Below are positions 44,287 through 53,862 of a stretch of DNA of 64,000 bases, one piece after another. The DNA lies in assembly GCA_963754845.1 (NCBI GenBank), contig CAVWHE010000001.1, positions 310,001 through 374,000 on the forward strand. The letters run 5' to 3'. A program made the position numbers and the translations under genes. The notes below the pieces were generated by a model. The model made no database searches and was not told where the DNA came from. It worked only from the letters and a program-made list of their open reading frames with translations. Origin of the DNA: JAKASV01 sp963754845 (GTDB lineage: Bacteria > Babelota > Babeliae > Babelales > Vermiphilaceae). Every line of letters starts with the position of its first letter. Within the stretch, counting starts at the first letter, position 1.

Positions 44287-45930
44287 ATGAAGCTTTCTTC
44301 TGCATTTTTCACGCTATTGATCGTGGCTTTCGGGGCGTCGCCGTGGGGCTATCTCAACCTCAGCGCTGCCGAATCAAAGCCGGAGGTTATTAATTTTGAT
44401 ATCAGTGCTGATTCCAAATATGTCGTTCTTGAACCGTGTGATAGGAGGGACACAAATTTCAACGCGTCTAAGTGCACAGACGTGGCATTTATATCGGCAA
44501 TTAATTCTCGGGCACAACACTATTTGGGAAGTTTAAACATCGAAAAACAAGGTCTTAAAAAAACTTTTGCGCATGGTCTTAGTCTTAGTCTTAGCGAAGA
44601 CCCTAAATTTAAGTTGTTCAGTTATGAGGAAGGTTATAAACCCGATAAGTTAAAGATTGTTCAAGAGGGCAAAAAGTATAACAAGGCATGGTTTATAAAG
44701 ACATTAACGGCCAAGGCTCCCACCGGCACTCTCGATCATGCCGTGGTGTACGTCGAACAAGAGGACGGACCCCCAGTTCTTCTTCTTGTAGGCAAAAGTC
44801 ATGATGACGGCTACATCATAAGAAGAAGAACTGATAAACAAAAATTCGCAATCCCTCAAAAAATTAGCGCCGTCGTGACGGAGGTAACGGGTCACGCGGA
44901 TATTAACCCCGACAACGTTTACTATTGGCTTGCAAGGGCAATTTTCGAAGGAACACGTGCTAACGCAGAGGCATTGTGCAAAGCCACCAACGGTGTGCAA
45001 AACGCAGAAACCGAGCAGAATGCCTTTAATGATTTTGTAGCAGATGTTGGCAAAAATGCTTCGCAGGACGCTGATTCGTTCACGCAGGCGATGGTATTAT
45101 TGTTCGAGAATGGGTATCCGGAATTAGTAGCCAAAACTGTTGTGGTAGCCAAAACTATTACACAAGACAAAGCAGCAGTCTTGGGGCCTAAGATAGTCAG
45201 CTTGTGTAAAGACATCATTAATTGGGCGCCACTGGTGACACTTGTCGAGACGACCCCGCAACAACCAAGCGGCGTAGAAGCCAGTGCTCACCTTAAGGCA
45301 CTCGAAGATTTCAGCAAAGGGATTGCTAGGCTTCTTAGTCCCAAAAATGTTGCGATGCCGGAATTCGTTGAACTTGTCCTTTCCAATAAAATCTGCCATC
45401 TCGCTGAAGATTTACTCACCAGGCAAATAACGTCGAAGGATCCAGATGTAGTAAACGAAGGAACGATATGGGCAAAGGCACTCGATTCTCTTATAAACGC
45501 CCTGTTAGCAAAAGAAGAGTATAAAAAAGTCCTGGAAAAAATCCTTAAATCCCTTATTGAAATGGGCGCGAAGCATGGGGTAACCATCGATCCATCTGCG
45601 TCGTTAGCAAAATTTGCATGGAACAACTCCCTAAGGAAATTCGAAGATTTTGCCATTGAAGCCACGAAGTACATAAAAAACCACCCGGCTGAAACTGGAG
45701 GTGGATTTGTTGATACATTTAACAAGTTTAAAACATTGGCAATCAATGCGCTAAAGGATGCGTCGACGTACGATGAGCTCGAAACTACAAACGGAGAGAT
45801 AAAAGATTATAAGGAAAAATTAACCAAGGCTGCGGCAATGGCGGAGGATGCGAAAAAGGCAATGGAAACAGAGATTGAGGAAGCGTTGAAGTCTAGAAGT
45901 GAAGCAATTGAAGCCGCAGACAAGGGGTAG
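44287..45930 (+). CDS. Secreted family protein 1: shared C-terminal domain only
   Basis: The start has a near-perfect ribosome site (AAAGGAGG). The 547-residue product has a signal peptide (1-28) ending in the family pattern PW..LNLSA. From about residue 38 to 435 it matches the C-terminal domain of the proteins at 46236 and 49322 (for example INPDNVYYWLARAIFEGT near 206-223, against INPGNVYYWLARAIFEGT and ISDEIYYWLANAVFCAT). The peptidase-like domain of those two is absent. The last 110 residues form a charged, Ala/Glu/Lys-rich coiled coil not shared with them. The 3' half is almost identical in DNA to the second gene. The function is unknown. Confidence 0.78.
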   Translation: MKLSSAFFTLLIVAFGASPWGYLNLSAAESKPEVINFDISADSKYVVLEPCDRRDTNFNASKCTDVAFISAINSRAQHYLGSLNIEKQGLKKTFAHGLSLSLSEDPKFKLFSYEEGYKPDKLKIVQEGKKYNKAWFIKTLTAKAPTGTLDHAVVYVEQEDGPPVLLLVGKSHDDGYIIRRRTDKQKFAIPQKISAVVTEVTGHADINPDNVYYWLARAIFEGTRANAEALCKATNGVQNAETEQNAFNDFVADVGKNASQDADSFTQAMVLLFENGYPELVAKTVVVAKTITQDKAAVLGPKIVSLCKDIINWAPLVTLVETTPQQPSGVEASAHLKALEDFSKGIARLLSPKNVAMPEFVELVLSNKICHLAEDLLTRQITSKDPDVVNEGTIWAKALDSLINALLAKEEYKKVLEKILKSLIEMGAKHGVTIDPSASLAKFAWNNSLRKFEDFAIEATKYIKNHPAETGGGFVDTFNKFKTLAINALKDASTYDELETTNGEIKDYKEKLTKAAAMAEDAKKAMETEIEEALKSRSEAIEAADKG

Positions 45931-45974
45931 ATCTCGTAGCCCTGTAAAAAGGAGCTCATCGTTACGATTAAGGT

Positions 45975-46037
45975 GCCCTATGCCGGCGGCACCAGGGCGC
46001 CGGCAGCCTGTTTGATCCCTTTTCCGCGCGTTATCCA
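45975..46037 (+). repeat. Distant relic of the mosaic hairpin repeat
   Basis: This 63-base segment begins GCCCTATGCCGGCGGCACC and continues GGCGCC, CAGCCTGTTTGATCC, CCGCGCGTTATCCA. That is the same order as the repeat at 22756-22860, with the large hairpin deleted. It also contains the repeat junction that the intron split at 22755. Confidence 0.65.
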
Positions 46038-46043
46038 TGCATC

Positions 46044-46070
46044 GAGTAGGGGGCGGCTGTCCCCCTACTC
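46044..46070 (+). terminator. Strong hairpin downstream of the first secreted-family gene
   Basis: GAGTAGGGGG and CCCCCTACTC form a perfect 10-bp stem with a 7-base loop, followed by TTTGAGG. It lies 113 bases after the stop at 45930 and directly after the repeat relic. It may act as a terminator; the T-run is short. Confidence 0.5.
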
Positions 46071-46235
46071 TTTGAGGTTCTCGAGGGCTGTGAAAACTCG
46101 CATGACGCTCCATGCATGGGCGCACTGTTTTTCGGGGTCACTATATAGCTGATTCTTAGAAAAATTTCTGCGGCATCAAACTAAAAAATCGACCGCGCTT
46201 AATAGTAAGGAAGCGTGATCCAAAAAGGATGTAAG

Positions 46236-49184
46236 GTGGATAAAAACTTGAAGCTCACCATTTTTTCTTGCACGTCGTTGATCGTCGTGCTCATGATAGC
46301 AGTCGCCGGCAACCTCAGCGGGGCGACACCGCGGCCGACCGGTGAGACCCCTCGAGAACAAGCAGAAACTGGCCTAACCGGAGGCTCAGCAGAAGTTCAG
46401 GAGTTGGGCGTACCGTCACCGCCTCCTTATCCTCCCGCAAAAAAGCCTCCCTACCGGGAGAGTGCGCTGGAAACAAAGACTCAACAAACTGGCACGGAAA
46501 AACAAGTCATTGTTGCCCTCGTATCCTTTACAACGAGTGATCATAATGGCGCAATAATCGTGGATGTCAAAAGAGGGCTTAGCGCTGGTGTGCCTATCAT
46601 CTGTACCACGAAGCTTTTTTCCCAGTTGGTAACGGGGCTCGAAAAAGATTCAGAAAGCCAATTCAATCTCCTCGGTTCGCCCACAAAGGCTATCATCATG
46701 ATTTACAAGCAAAAGGGCAATGACTTTGTCGTTATACTTCCAACGCAACAAGTTCCTGGCGTGGATCCTGTGAAAGAGCTCAACAAGTACGGCTTTGACC
46801 ACTCTGTTCTTGAATTCGTCGCACCTGACAAAGTAAAAAGAACGTTCTCCAGCTCAGGATCGCAAACTTCTGCTGATACCGCTCAGCAAACCCAGCTCGT
46901 CACCTCGTTTAGCAAGCTCTTCAAAAGGTTGGATGTCGACGGTGGCACAGTAAATTCATGGGCCTTCGTCATCACGGGCCATGGCGGACTGGCAAAAGAG
47001 GAGGATGCTGGCAAGGCAGAGATTGCCGACCTTGATATTAACGTTTTTGTCGAGCTTCTCAAGGTCCTCGAAGGCCTTTCTACGCAATACATAGGTGTCG
47101 AAACATGTCTACTAGGAGGTTCCAACGCGGTTACACTCCAAAACAAGCTCGGTGAATTGTTGGCAAGCCGTTTTTCATTGCAGCAACGAGGATTATTACG
47201 GGAAAAACTGAAGGTTTGCAAAGACAATTTGATGGAGCTGACTACGAGAAAACAAGCGATCAAGGAAAAAAGAGACGATATAGAAGTGCAGTTGCGTACG
47301 GGTAATAGTAATAATCCGATATTCGAAATTACCTTGAAAGGCGATGCTCTCTTAAAAAAAAGAAGTTCTTTAGCTAAGAATATCGCAACGATTGACAAGG
47401 AAATTGACAAGCTCAAAAGCGAAAAGGATTGGCTTGAGAGAGAGGTTGCCCTGATGGGGTCATCCGCCGAGGATGTTTCATTGGCAGCGCAGGAGCTGCT
47501 CAACTGTGAATCTCTGTTGAGGAACCTGCAAGACATTAAAAAGTTTATGGAAGGGAAAAAACTTCCACCCACGCCTGAACTTGATACACGAATTAGGGAG
47601 TACGAAGCGCAAAGGGAGCAACTCAAGCGCAAGATCGCCCAGATCGGTCAACCTGCGAGGGCACTTTCATTCAAAATTAGCTTTCCTCTTACAATTCATG
47701 CCACGACAGATGCTACCGTATCCGGCGAAATACATCTAACAGAGTTTTCTGAAGCTCTCAAAGAATTTCTCAAGAAGACGCCTCCCCCTTGGTACAACGG
47801 CAAGCAACTCAGAAAACTTTTTGGTGCCCTCGCTGGGGCCGATCCCGACCCCAGCAAACTGCCATCAGTGCTCCTGCCGGGAACCAATACGTTCTTCAGA
47901 ACACCTGAACTTGAGCACATGAGGGTTCTGACCTGGCAGTTTGTACAGAAAGCTAAGCTTGCACAAGCCATGGGGATGATGGACTACGAGGACGTCAAGC
48001 CATTTGTTCTAAGTGATGTTAAGTTTATACTCGCTTACCCTTGTGATATGAGGACGATAGAAATCGACGCTTCCACCTGCGACGACGTAGCGCTCATATC
48101 AAAAATTCCGGCACAAGCGCAGCACTACATCGGGGGGTTAAAAATCAAACAAGGTCCCGAGAACGTCCTTGCACATTGGCTCACCGAGACCACGGATGGG
48201 GGGTATGCACGCGGCAAATTTGCCAAAGCATGGTTTATGAAGAAATTGACGGCTCCCTCTCCAACTGACACCCTTGAGCGTGCTGTGTTTTACACCAGGG
48301 CATCAACCAGTGAAAAACGCGAACCAGCAGTATTTCTTGTGGGCAAAAGGGCATCTGGAACCGGCGAAGGTGAGTACGTTATAAGAAAAGGTGATAAGCC
48401 AGATGCAATGTCAGCCCCTCAAAAACTTAGCGACGTCGTGACGGAGGTAACGGGTCGTGCGGATATTAACCCCGGCAACGTTTACTATTGGCTTGCAAGG
48501 GCAATTTTCGAAGGAACACGTGCTAGTTTACCGGCATTGCACGAAGCCACTGGCGGCAATGAAGATCAGCAGACAGAGCAAGAAGCCTTTAATGATTTTG
48601 TAGCACGTGTTGCCGAAAATGCTTCACAGGACGCTCATTCGTTCACACAGGCGATGGTATTATTGTTCGAGAATGGGTATCCGGAATTAGTAGCCAAAAC
48701 TGTTGTGGTAGCCAAAACTATTACACAAGACAAAGCAGCAGTCTTGGGGCCTAAGATAGTCAGCTTGTGTAAAGACATCATTAATTGGGAGCCACTGGTG
48801 ACACTTGTCGAGGTGACCCCGCAACAACCAAGTAAAGCAAAAACCGCTGCTCACCTTGAGGCACTCACGGGTTTCATCACAGAGGCGGCCGAGCTCTTTA
48901 GTTCCGAAAAGACCTCGGCACCCAAAAATGTTGAGATGCCGGAATTCGTTGCGCTTATTCTTTCCAATAAAATCTGCCATCTCGCTGAAGGTTTACTCAC
49001 CAGGCAAATAACGTCGAAGAATCAAGCAGTACCAGTCAAAGGAACGATATGGCCAGAGGCACTCGATCCTCTTATAAACGCCCTGTCAGCAAAAAAAGAG
49101 TATGAAAAAGTCCTGGAAAAAATCCTTAAATCCCTTAACAAGATGGGCACGAAGCATGGTGTAATTATCGTGCCACCTGAGTGA
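46236..49184 (+). CDS. Secreted family protein 2: clan CD peptidase-like
   Basis: I chose the GTG at 46236 (AGGA upstream, 982 residues); a GTG at 46215 is possible. A signal peptide (about 1-28) and a Pro-rich linker are followed by a domain (about 90-310) with two hydrophobic strands, one ending in TGHGG (H249), the next in VETCLLGG (C291). That is the His-Gly then Cys arrangement of clan CD cysteine peptidases such as clostripain. A coiled-coil insertion (about 300-440), a middle domain (about 475-590, PLTIHATTD, LPSVLLPGTNTFF) and the family C-terminal domain (about 593-980) follow. Catalysis is inferred from two motifs; no known family is matched overall. Confidence 0.78.
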   Translation: MDKNLKLTIFSCTSLIVVLMIAVAGNLSGATPRPTGETPREQAETGLTGGSAEVQELGVPSPPPYPPAKKPPYRESALETKTQQTGTEKQVIVALVSFTTSDHNGAIIVDVKRGLSAGVPIICTTKLFSQLVTGLEKDSESQFNLLGSPTKAIIMIYKQKGNDFVVILPTQQVPGVDPVKELNKYGFDHSVLEFVAPDKVKRTFSSSGSQTSADTAQQTQLVTSFSKLFKRLDVDGGTVNSWAFVITGHGGLAKEEDAGKAEIADLDINVFVELLKVLEGLSTQYIGVETCLLGGSNAVTLQNKLGELLASRFSLQQRGLLREKLKVCKDNLMELTTRKQAIKEKRDDIEVQLRTGNSNNPIFEITLKGDALLKKRSSLAKNIATIDKEIDKLKSEKDWLEREVALMGSSAEDVSLAAQELLNCESLLRNLQDIKKFMEGKKLPPTPELDTRIREYEAQREQLKRKIAQIGQPARALSFKISFPLTIHATTDATVSGEIHLTEFSEALKEFLKKTPPPWYNGKQLRKLFGALAGADPDPSKLPSVLLPGTNTFFRTPELEHMRVLTWQFVQKAKLAQAMGMMDYEDVKPFVLSDVKFILAYPCDMRTIEIDASTCDDVALISKIPAQAQHYIGGLKIKQGPENVLAHWLTETTDGGYARGKFAKAWFMKKLTAPSPTDTLERAVFYTRASTSEKREPAVFLVGKRASGTGEGEYVIRKGDKPDAMSAPQKLSDVVTEVTGRADINPGNVYYWLARAIFEGTRASLPALHEATGGNEDQQTEQEAFNDFVARVAENASQDAHSFTQAMVLLFENGYPELVAKTVVVAKTITQDKAAVLGPKIVSLCKDIINWEPLVTLVEVTPQQPSKAKTAAHLEALTGFITEAAELFSSEKTSAPKNVEMPEFVALILSNKICHLAEGLLTRQITSKNQAVPVKGTIWPEALDPLINALSAKKEYEKVLEKILKSLNKMGTKHGVIIVPPE

Positions 49185-49321
49185 CACGGCGTGCAGAAGA
49201 ATTTACAAAAACTCGCCAGTCACAGGGCAAGGGCAATAGAAAGTACTAAAGTATTGAAGAAGGTAAAGATGTTAACCTCGTACCCGTCAGTTTAGCCCAA
49301 GATTATGAACGAAGGTGTAGT

Positions 49322-51922
49322 ATGAAACTTACTCTTTATTTACCCGCGTTGTTGATCGTAATGCTTGCGATGACGCCATGGCGTGAGCTCAGCGCTTCTA
49401 CTCCACCGCTGACGGTGGACACATCGTGGGGTTCAGGCAAAACAACAACCGCCTCTGCACCCGAGGCTCTTGCAGAAAAACGAGAGTCGGTGATACCGCC
49501 TGCTCCTCCTCCACTGCCGAGAACGCGAGGAACGTGGGCGGGCTCCAGCGCGCACATTAAGACTGTGCGATCGCCGGTAGCCAGTCGGCGGTCGATGATC
49601 CCTAAGCACATCCTTAATGCCCTCGTTTCGTTTGAAAGAAATGACTGGAACAGAGCCATCTCATGGGGCGTCGAGCGCGCCATCACTGCAGGTGAGCCCG
49701 TAATATGTCCCGCCGTTCTTTTTGCTCAACTACTCAACAAACTCGGAGGCAAACGGACGGGAGCAAAAATCGGGATTGAAAAAATACATGCGGAATTAGA
49801 CGCAGCGGATTTGAGGCTGATATGCTCGCCAGCCGTCAGGGTTTACAATCAGCAACCCGGCAATTTTGTTGTAGTAATCCCGCGTAACGGTCCCAGTATC
49901 GACTATTATGGATTCAATGTTGCTGATTTGAGGCACGTCAAACCAAACAAGGTCGTCGGTTTTTTTGCTGGGGGTGCGGCTCCGACGGTACAGGTGAGCG
50001 ATGATGAACTCATCGCTTCATTTGTGCGGCTTTTTAGGAAATCGTCCGGCGAAGGTCGTGAAGTCCATTCGAGGAGATTCGTCATCGTCGGTCACGGTAA
50101 CGCGGGTAGCGACGTAAATATGACCGACGGATTCGTTGCTGGTCTTAAGCTGACCGCTTTTGTTAACTTACTCAAGGCTCTCAACGAGCTTTGCGTGGAA
50201 TTTGTGTACACCGATTCGTGCTTCTTGGGTGGACGTAACACAATCGCAATTCAAGCACAACTTGAAGCATGGCTCACCGAGCGACGTGAGCAGAATATAG
50301 CGCATGCGTGGAATCACGAACGTAAAGAACGGCTGGCTCGGCAACGTACAAAAATTTCTCAGCAATCGGAACATGAAACTGAGCTTACGCGGCAGCGGCA
50401 GACAGCACTAAAAATCGCTCGCGCAGATACCTCGTCGCCCCCCTATTTTAAGCTCAACTATCCACTTGCTATACGTGCAACAACGGATGTATCAACGATA
50501 GGAGCGCCTGGTCTGCAGCGATTTTTTAGAACTCTTGACGTGTTTCTTGGCAAGGAAAACCCACCGTGGTATAGCGGAGAGGAACTCAGTAATCTCTTTG
50601 AAACCCTTGAAGGAAACTCCAAGCTCCTTGGCACACTTCCTTCCGTGCTTCTGCCCGGCTCTAACACATTCTTCACAACTCCGCAGCTGAGGAACATGGC
50701 GGTCGTAACCTGGCAGAGCGTGCAGAGGGAACGACTTGTCAGGGCACTCACAAAGGAGAGCGCGGGTCGTGTTTGGAAACTCAACCTCAAAAGCCTAGCA
50801 CCGCGTAATCTCAAGTTCGTCCTTATGTATCCGTGCGATATGAGCGACATGGCAATCGATCTTTCTGGATGCGATAAGGATATCGGCATTGTATCGAAAA
50901 TACCATCCAAAGCTCAGCACTATCTTGGCAGGCTCACGCTTGATCAAGATCCGACAAGGGTTCTCGCACACAGCCTTTCTGTAAAACTCGATCCGTCTGG
51001 CAAGGAGTGCGACGTATACGGCGTCTCGCCAAAAGCATGGTTCTTAACAAATCTAAGGGCTCCGGGGACCTCGGGGGTGCATGAAACCTTCAGGAATTTC
51101 GTTGCATACGTGGGGCCAACCATAGAGTCCGAGACTTTCCCCCTCGTGCTCTCCATGAGCAGGAAAATCGGCAGCATGTCTTATGAATTGCGGGTGGGAG
51201 TGTCACCGCGAACTGTCACAAAGGTAATGGACATATCAGATGAGATTTATTATTGGCTCGCGAATGCCGTGTTTTGTGCCACTCGCGCCGATGAACGGGC
51301 GCTCCGCGAGGCAACGGGTGGCAACGAGAACTCTCAAACAGAAGAAGCCGCGTTTGATAAATTTCTCGCCAATGCTGGCGTACGTGAACCAAGCAACGAG
51401 CTAAGTTTTAAAATTGCCATTAAAATTCTCGAAAAATACATGCTTTTTGAACTCGCCACGACGCTTACAAATTACGGCCTCCGAAGTGCCAACGTTGCCA
51501 TCGCTCACACTGTCGCCCTCCGTATAAGCCAAGAACCTCAGTATGAGCTTGCCATGCAGGCTGAAGTGTTAAGAGACATTATAGCAACGGTAGCACCCTC
51601 AAAGCTCGACTATGCAAACCTACTCAGAAATTTTACTGCATATGCACGAACGCTTCTGGATGCCAACATCGTTGCGCTACCAGACTATCTGCAGCACGAT
51701 TTTATAGACGTCATGAGCACTCTCGTCAAGGGCGAACTCAAGAAAAGGCGCAGCGGAAAATCACGCAAGGGAGCTCAGGCACGCACACCAATGCAGGAAC
51801 TTGGCCTCAGCGATGTCCTTAAGGACCTTGCTGGCAAAGAATATTACAAGGATCTTCGATACGGACTTCAGAGTGCACTGGAAGGCCTGGAAAGGGAATT
51901 TGGCACAGCAATTATTAAGTAA
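49322..51922 (+). CDS. Secreted family protein 3: clan CD peptidase-like
   Basis: The 866-residue protein has a signal peptide (1-26, ending PW.ELSAS) and a Pro-rich linker (about 58-70). The peptidase-like domain has VGHGN (H258) and TDSCFLGG (C300); the 42-residue spacing equals that of the protein at 46236. A shorter helical insertion, the middle domain (about 375-490, PLAIRATTD, LPSVLLPGSNTFF) and the C-terminal domain (about 495-790) follow, with a basic tail. Overall identity to protein 2 is far lower than between 1 and 2, so this copy split earlier. It may be an exported peptidase or a binding protein built on that fold. Confidence 0.78.
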   Translation: MKLTLYLPALLIVMLAMTPWRELSASTPPLTVDTSWGSGKTTTASAPEALAEKRESVIPPAPPPLPRTRGTWAGSSAHIKTVRSPVASRRSMIPKHILNALVSFERNDWNRAISWGVERAITAGEPVICPAVLFAQLLNKLGGKRTGAKIGIEKIHAELDAADLRLICSPAVRVYNQQPGNFVVVIPRNGPSIDYYGFNVADLRHVKPNKVVGFFAGGAAPTVQVSDDELIASFVRLFRKSSGEGREVHSRRFVIVGHGNAGSDVNMTDGFVAGLKLTAFVNLLKALNELCVEFVYTDSCFLGGRNTIAIQAQLEAWLTERREQNIAHAWNHERKERLARQRTKISQQSEHETELTRQRQTALKIARADTSSPPYFKLNYPLAIRATTDVSTIGAPGLQRFFRTLDVFLGKENPPWYSGEELSNLFETLEGNSKLLGTLPSVLLPGSNTFFTTPQLRNMAVVTWQSVQRERLVRALTKESAGRVWKLNLKSLAPRNLKFVLMYPCDMSDMAIDLSGCDKDIGIVSKIPSKAQHYLGRLTLDQDPTRVLAHSLSVKLDPSGKECDVYGVSPKAWFLTNLRAPGTSGVHETFRNFVAYVGPTIESETFPLVLSMSRKIGSMSYELRVGVSPRTVTKVMDISDEIYYWLANAVFCATRADERALREATGGNENSQTEEAAFDKFLANAGVREPSNELSFKIAIKILEKYMLFELATTLTNYGLRSANVAIAHTVALRISQEPQYELAMQAEVLRDIIATVAPSKLDYANLLRNFTAYARTLLDANIVALPDYLQHDFIDVMSTLVKGELKKRRSGKSRKGAQARTPMQELGLSDVLKDLAGKEYYKDLRYGLQSALEGLEREFGTAIIK

Positions 51923-51936
51923 CGCGAACTCGATAA

Positions 51937-52122
51937 TTGGATCAGCTGGATCTTCTCAAAAACAAACTCCAAGTGGAACATACCCGTCACAGATCCGTGG
52001 TTGGTTCCTTCATACATCTCTTCACAGTCATCGCAGCCTATTTTGCAAGAGAGTGCTACCGCGATCTTACCCAGGATTTGAAAGATACGGTTGAAGTCAT
52101 CGATAAGGAAAAAAGGTCTTAA
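51937..52122 (+). CDS. Doubtful small membrane ORF
   Basis: A 61-codon frame begins at a TTG with no ribosome site. The product has a hydrophobic stretch near residues 22-38 flanked by charged residues, which looks protein-like. No independent support is seen. Confidence 0.22.
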   Translation: MDQLDLLKNKLQVEHTRHRSVVGSFIHLFTVIAAYFARECYRDLTQDLKDTVEVIDKEKRS

Positions 52123-52155
52123 ACTTACGAAGTAATTTTTGAAGGGGGTAGTGCT

Positions 52156-52824
52156 ATGGAGCTCGTGGGACGAAGGATACTTGGGTGCTCGGTACTTGTG
52201 GTGATGGTATCGTGTGCGTCTGTCGCACCTCATGAACTTCAGGAGAACGCGATAAGCGGTGAAGTAACCAATGTACGAAGGAAAAATAATTTCGAGGGTA
52301 GGCACGAGGGCCGCGCCGCCTATAATGATCTCGTCAACGGTTCTCAAAACAGCAACCGAATTCTATGTCTCCGAACTCTCGCACAGCAGGTTGTATACAA
52401 TTACGCGCTCTTCATGAAAGCGGCAGAAAAAACAAATACCGTACAGAGCTTTTCTCCGGTCGATAAACCTCAACCGCCGATGACCTTTGTGGCAGTGCCG
52501 TGTATGGAGAAGGTACACCCGGCTCTCATGTATGTTCTTGGTCCTAGCATCGAATTCGTGCGGAGGTTTAAGCAAAAGAGCTTCGTCGGTAGGACGACAT
52601 CGGCCAAAGTAAGTGCGCACATAGAAAAGTACATCGCTGAAAAATACGAAGAAATCAATCGTGCCATGGCGGGGCAGACCGAAGGTTCTATAAATTATGC
52701 CGAAGCCGTAAAAGCCCTCCAGGACGCCGCTGCAAAAGCACGTAGTCAAACAACAACTTCAGCAGAAACGTACGAAGCTGGTGGTGGCAATTCGAATACT
52801 CAACAAGTTTCAAGAACTATCTGA
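52156..52824 (+). CDS. Small secreted or lipid-anchored protein, unknown function
   Basis: The start has a strong ribosome site (AAGGGGG). The 222-residue product has a hydrophobic N-terminus ending VMVSC, which is near but not exactly a lipobox, so a lipoprotein is possible. The rest is mainly helical, with a Thr/Asn/Gln-rich tail. No family is recognised. It closes the group of secreted genes and is 33 bases upstream of gapdh. Confidence 0.65.
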   Translation: MELVGRRILGCSVLVVMVSCASVAPHELQENAISGEVTNVRRKNNFEGRHEGRAAYNDLVNGSQNSNRILCLRTLAQQVVYNYALFMKAAEKTNTVQSFSPVDKPQPPMTFVAVPCMEKVHPALMYVLGPSIEFVRRFKQKSFVGRTTSAKVSAHIEKYIAEKYEEINRAMAGQTEGSINYAEAVKALQDAAAKARSQTTTSAETYEAGGGNSNTQQVSRTI

Positions 52825-52857
52825 AGCATTTTGGTACGTACAAAGAAAGGGAAAATC

Positions 52858-53862
52858 ATGCGTATCGCTCTCAATGGCTTTGGCCGCATCGGCAAAACTT
52901 TTGTACGTACCGTACTTCTTGATGCCCGCGCACGCTCGAACATCGACATAGTCGCCATCAACATAGGACCCGGTAACCCCCAACGTGTTGCACATGACTT
53001 TGCGTACGATACACTTATGGGACCATATCCAGGCAACGTTGTCATGGATGATGCGACACTGTGTATCGACGGCAGTCGCATCGCCGTTATGGCAGAATCC
53101 GACCCACAAAATCTTGCGTGGGATGCCTACGATGTTGACTGGGTCGTCGAAGCCTCGGGGCGCTTTACAACACGCGAGGCGGCACTCTTGCATATAAATG
53201 CAGCACGAGCACGACACGTGCTCATAACGGCTCCGGCAAACGGAGATGATGTTACGATAATTCCCGGCATTAACGATACAGCTTTCGATGCCCATCATCA
53301 CCGCATTGTTGCGCTCGGCAGCTGCACGTCCAATGCCGTCATACCGCTTCTAAAGGTCGTCGATGATGCTTTCGGCATCGTCGGCAGTCTCATGACGACC
53401 GTTCATGCCTACACCAACTCGCAGGTCCTCCTCGACGTACTTTCAAGCGACCCGCGCAGATCGCGTGCTGCCGCGCTCAACATCGTCCCGGCAACAACGG
53501 GCGTCGTTTCCGTCGTAGACAAGGTTCTGCCTGGCATGGGTTCACGCTTTGATGGTATTTCACTGCGCGTTCCCGTTGCCAAAGTTTCAATCGTCGACCT
53601 CGTTTTTACGGCGCACAAGAATTTCACGAGGGAGTCAATCAACGAGGCACTTGAAAGTGCGTCTCAGGGTGACCTGAATGGCATCATGGCTTTCAATCGC
53701 CAGCCACTTGTTTCAAGTGACTTCAACAACGATCCACACTCAGTAACGATTGACAGTCTCCTCACGCTCGCCAACGCACGCATGGGCAAGGTTTTTGGCT
53801 GGTATGACAATGAATGGGGCTACTGTCAGAGAATTAAAGACTTTTTGCTGCGGAACTCGTAG
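52858..53862 (+). CDS. gapA: Glyceraldehyde-3-phosphate dehydrogenase
   Basis: GAPDH oxidises glyceraldehyde-3-phosphate with NAD in glycolysis. From the ATG at 52858 (AAGGGA upstream) the protein has 334 residues. It has the NAD motif ALNGFGRIGK, the catalytic Cys156 in GSCTSN (usual SCTTN), HAYTNSQ, and the C-terminal WYDNEWGYCQR. The 3' end overlaps the convergent pgsA by 29 bases. Erythrose-4-phosphate dehydrogenase is a less likely alternative. Confidence 0.95.
   Translation: MRIALNGFGRIGKTFVRTVLLDARARSNIDIVAINIGPGNPQRVAHDFAYDTLMGPYPGNVVMDDATLCIDGSRIAVMAESDPQNLAWDAYDVDWVVEASGRFTTREAALLHINAARARHVLITAPANGDDVTIIPGINDTAFDAHHHRIVALGSCTSNAVIPLLKVVDDAFGIVGSLMTTVHAYTNSQVLLDVLSSDPRRSRAAALNIVPATTGVVSVVDKVLPGMGSRFDGISLRVPVAKVSIVDLVFTAHKNFTRESINEALESASQGDLNGIMAFNRQPLVSSDFNNDPHSVTIDSLLTLANARMGKVFGWYDNEWGYCQRIKDFLLRNS

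Noticed and set aside
52831..52857. Longer GAPDH start at 52831
   Set aside because: The ribosome site AAGGGA and the conserved N-terminus MRIALNGFGRIG both fit the ATG at 52858.
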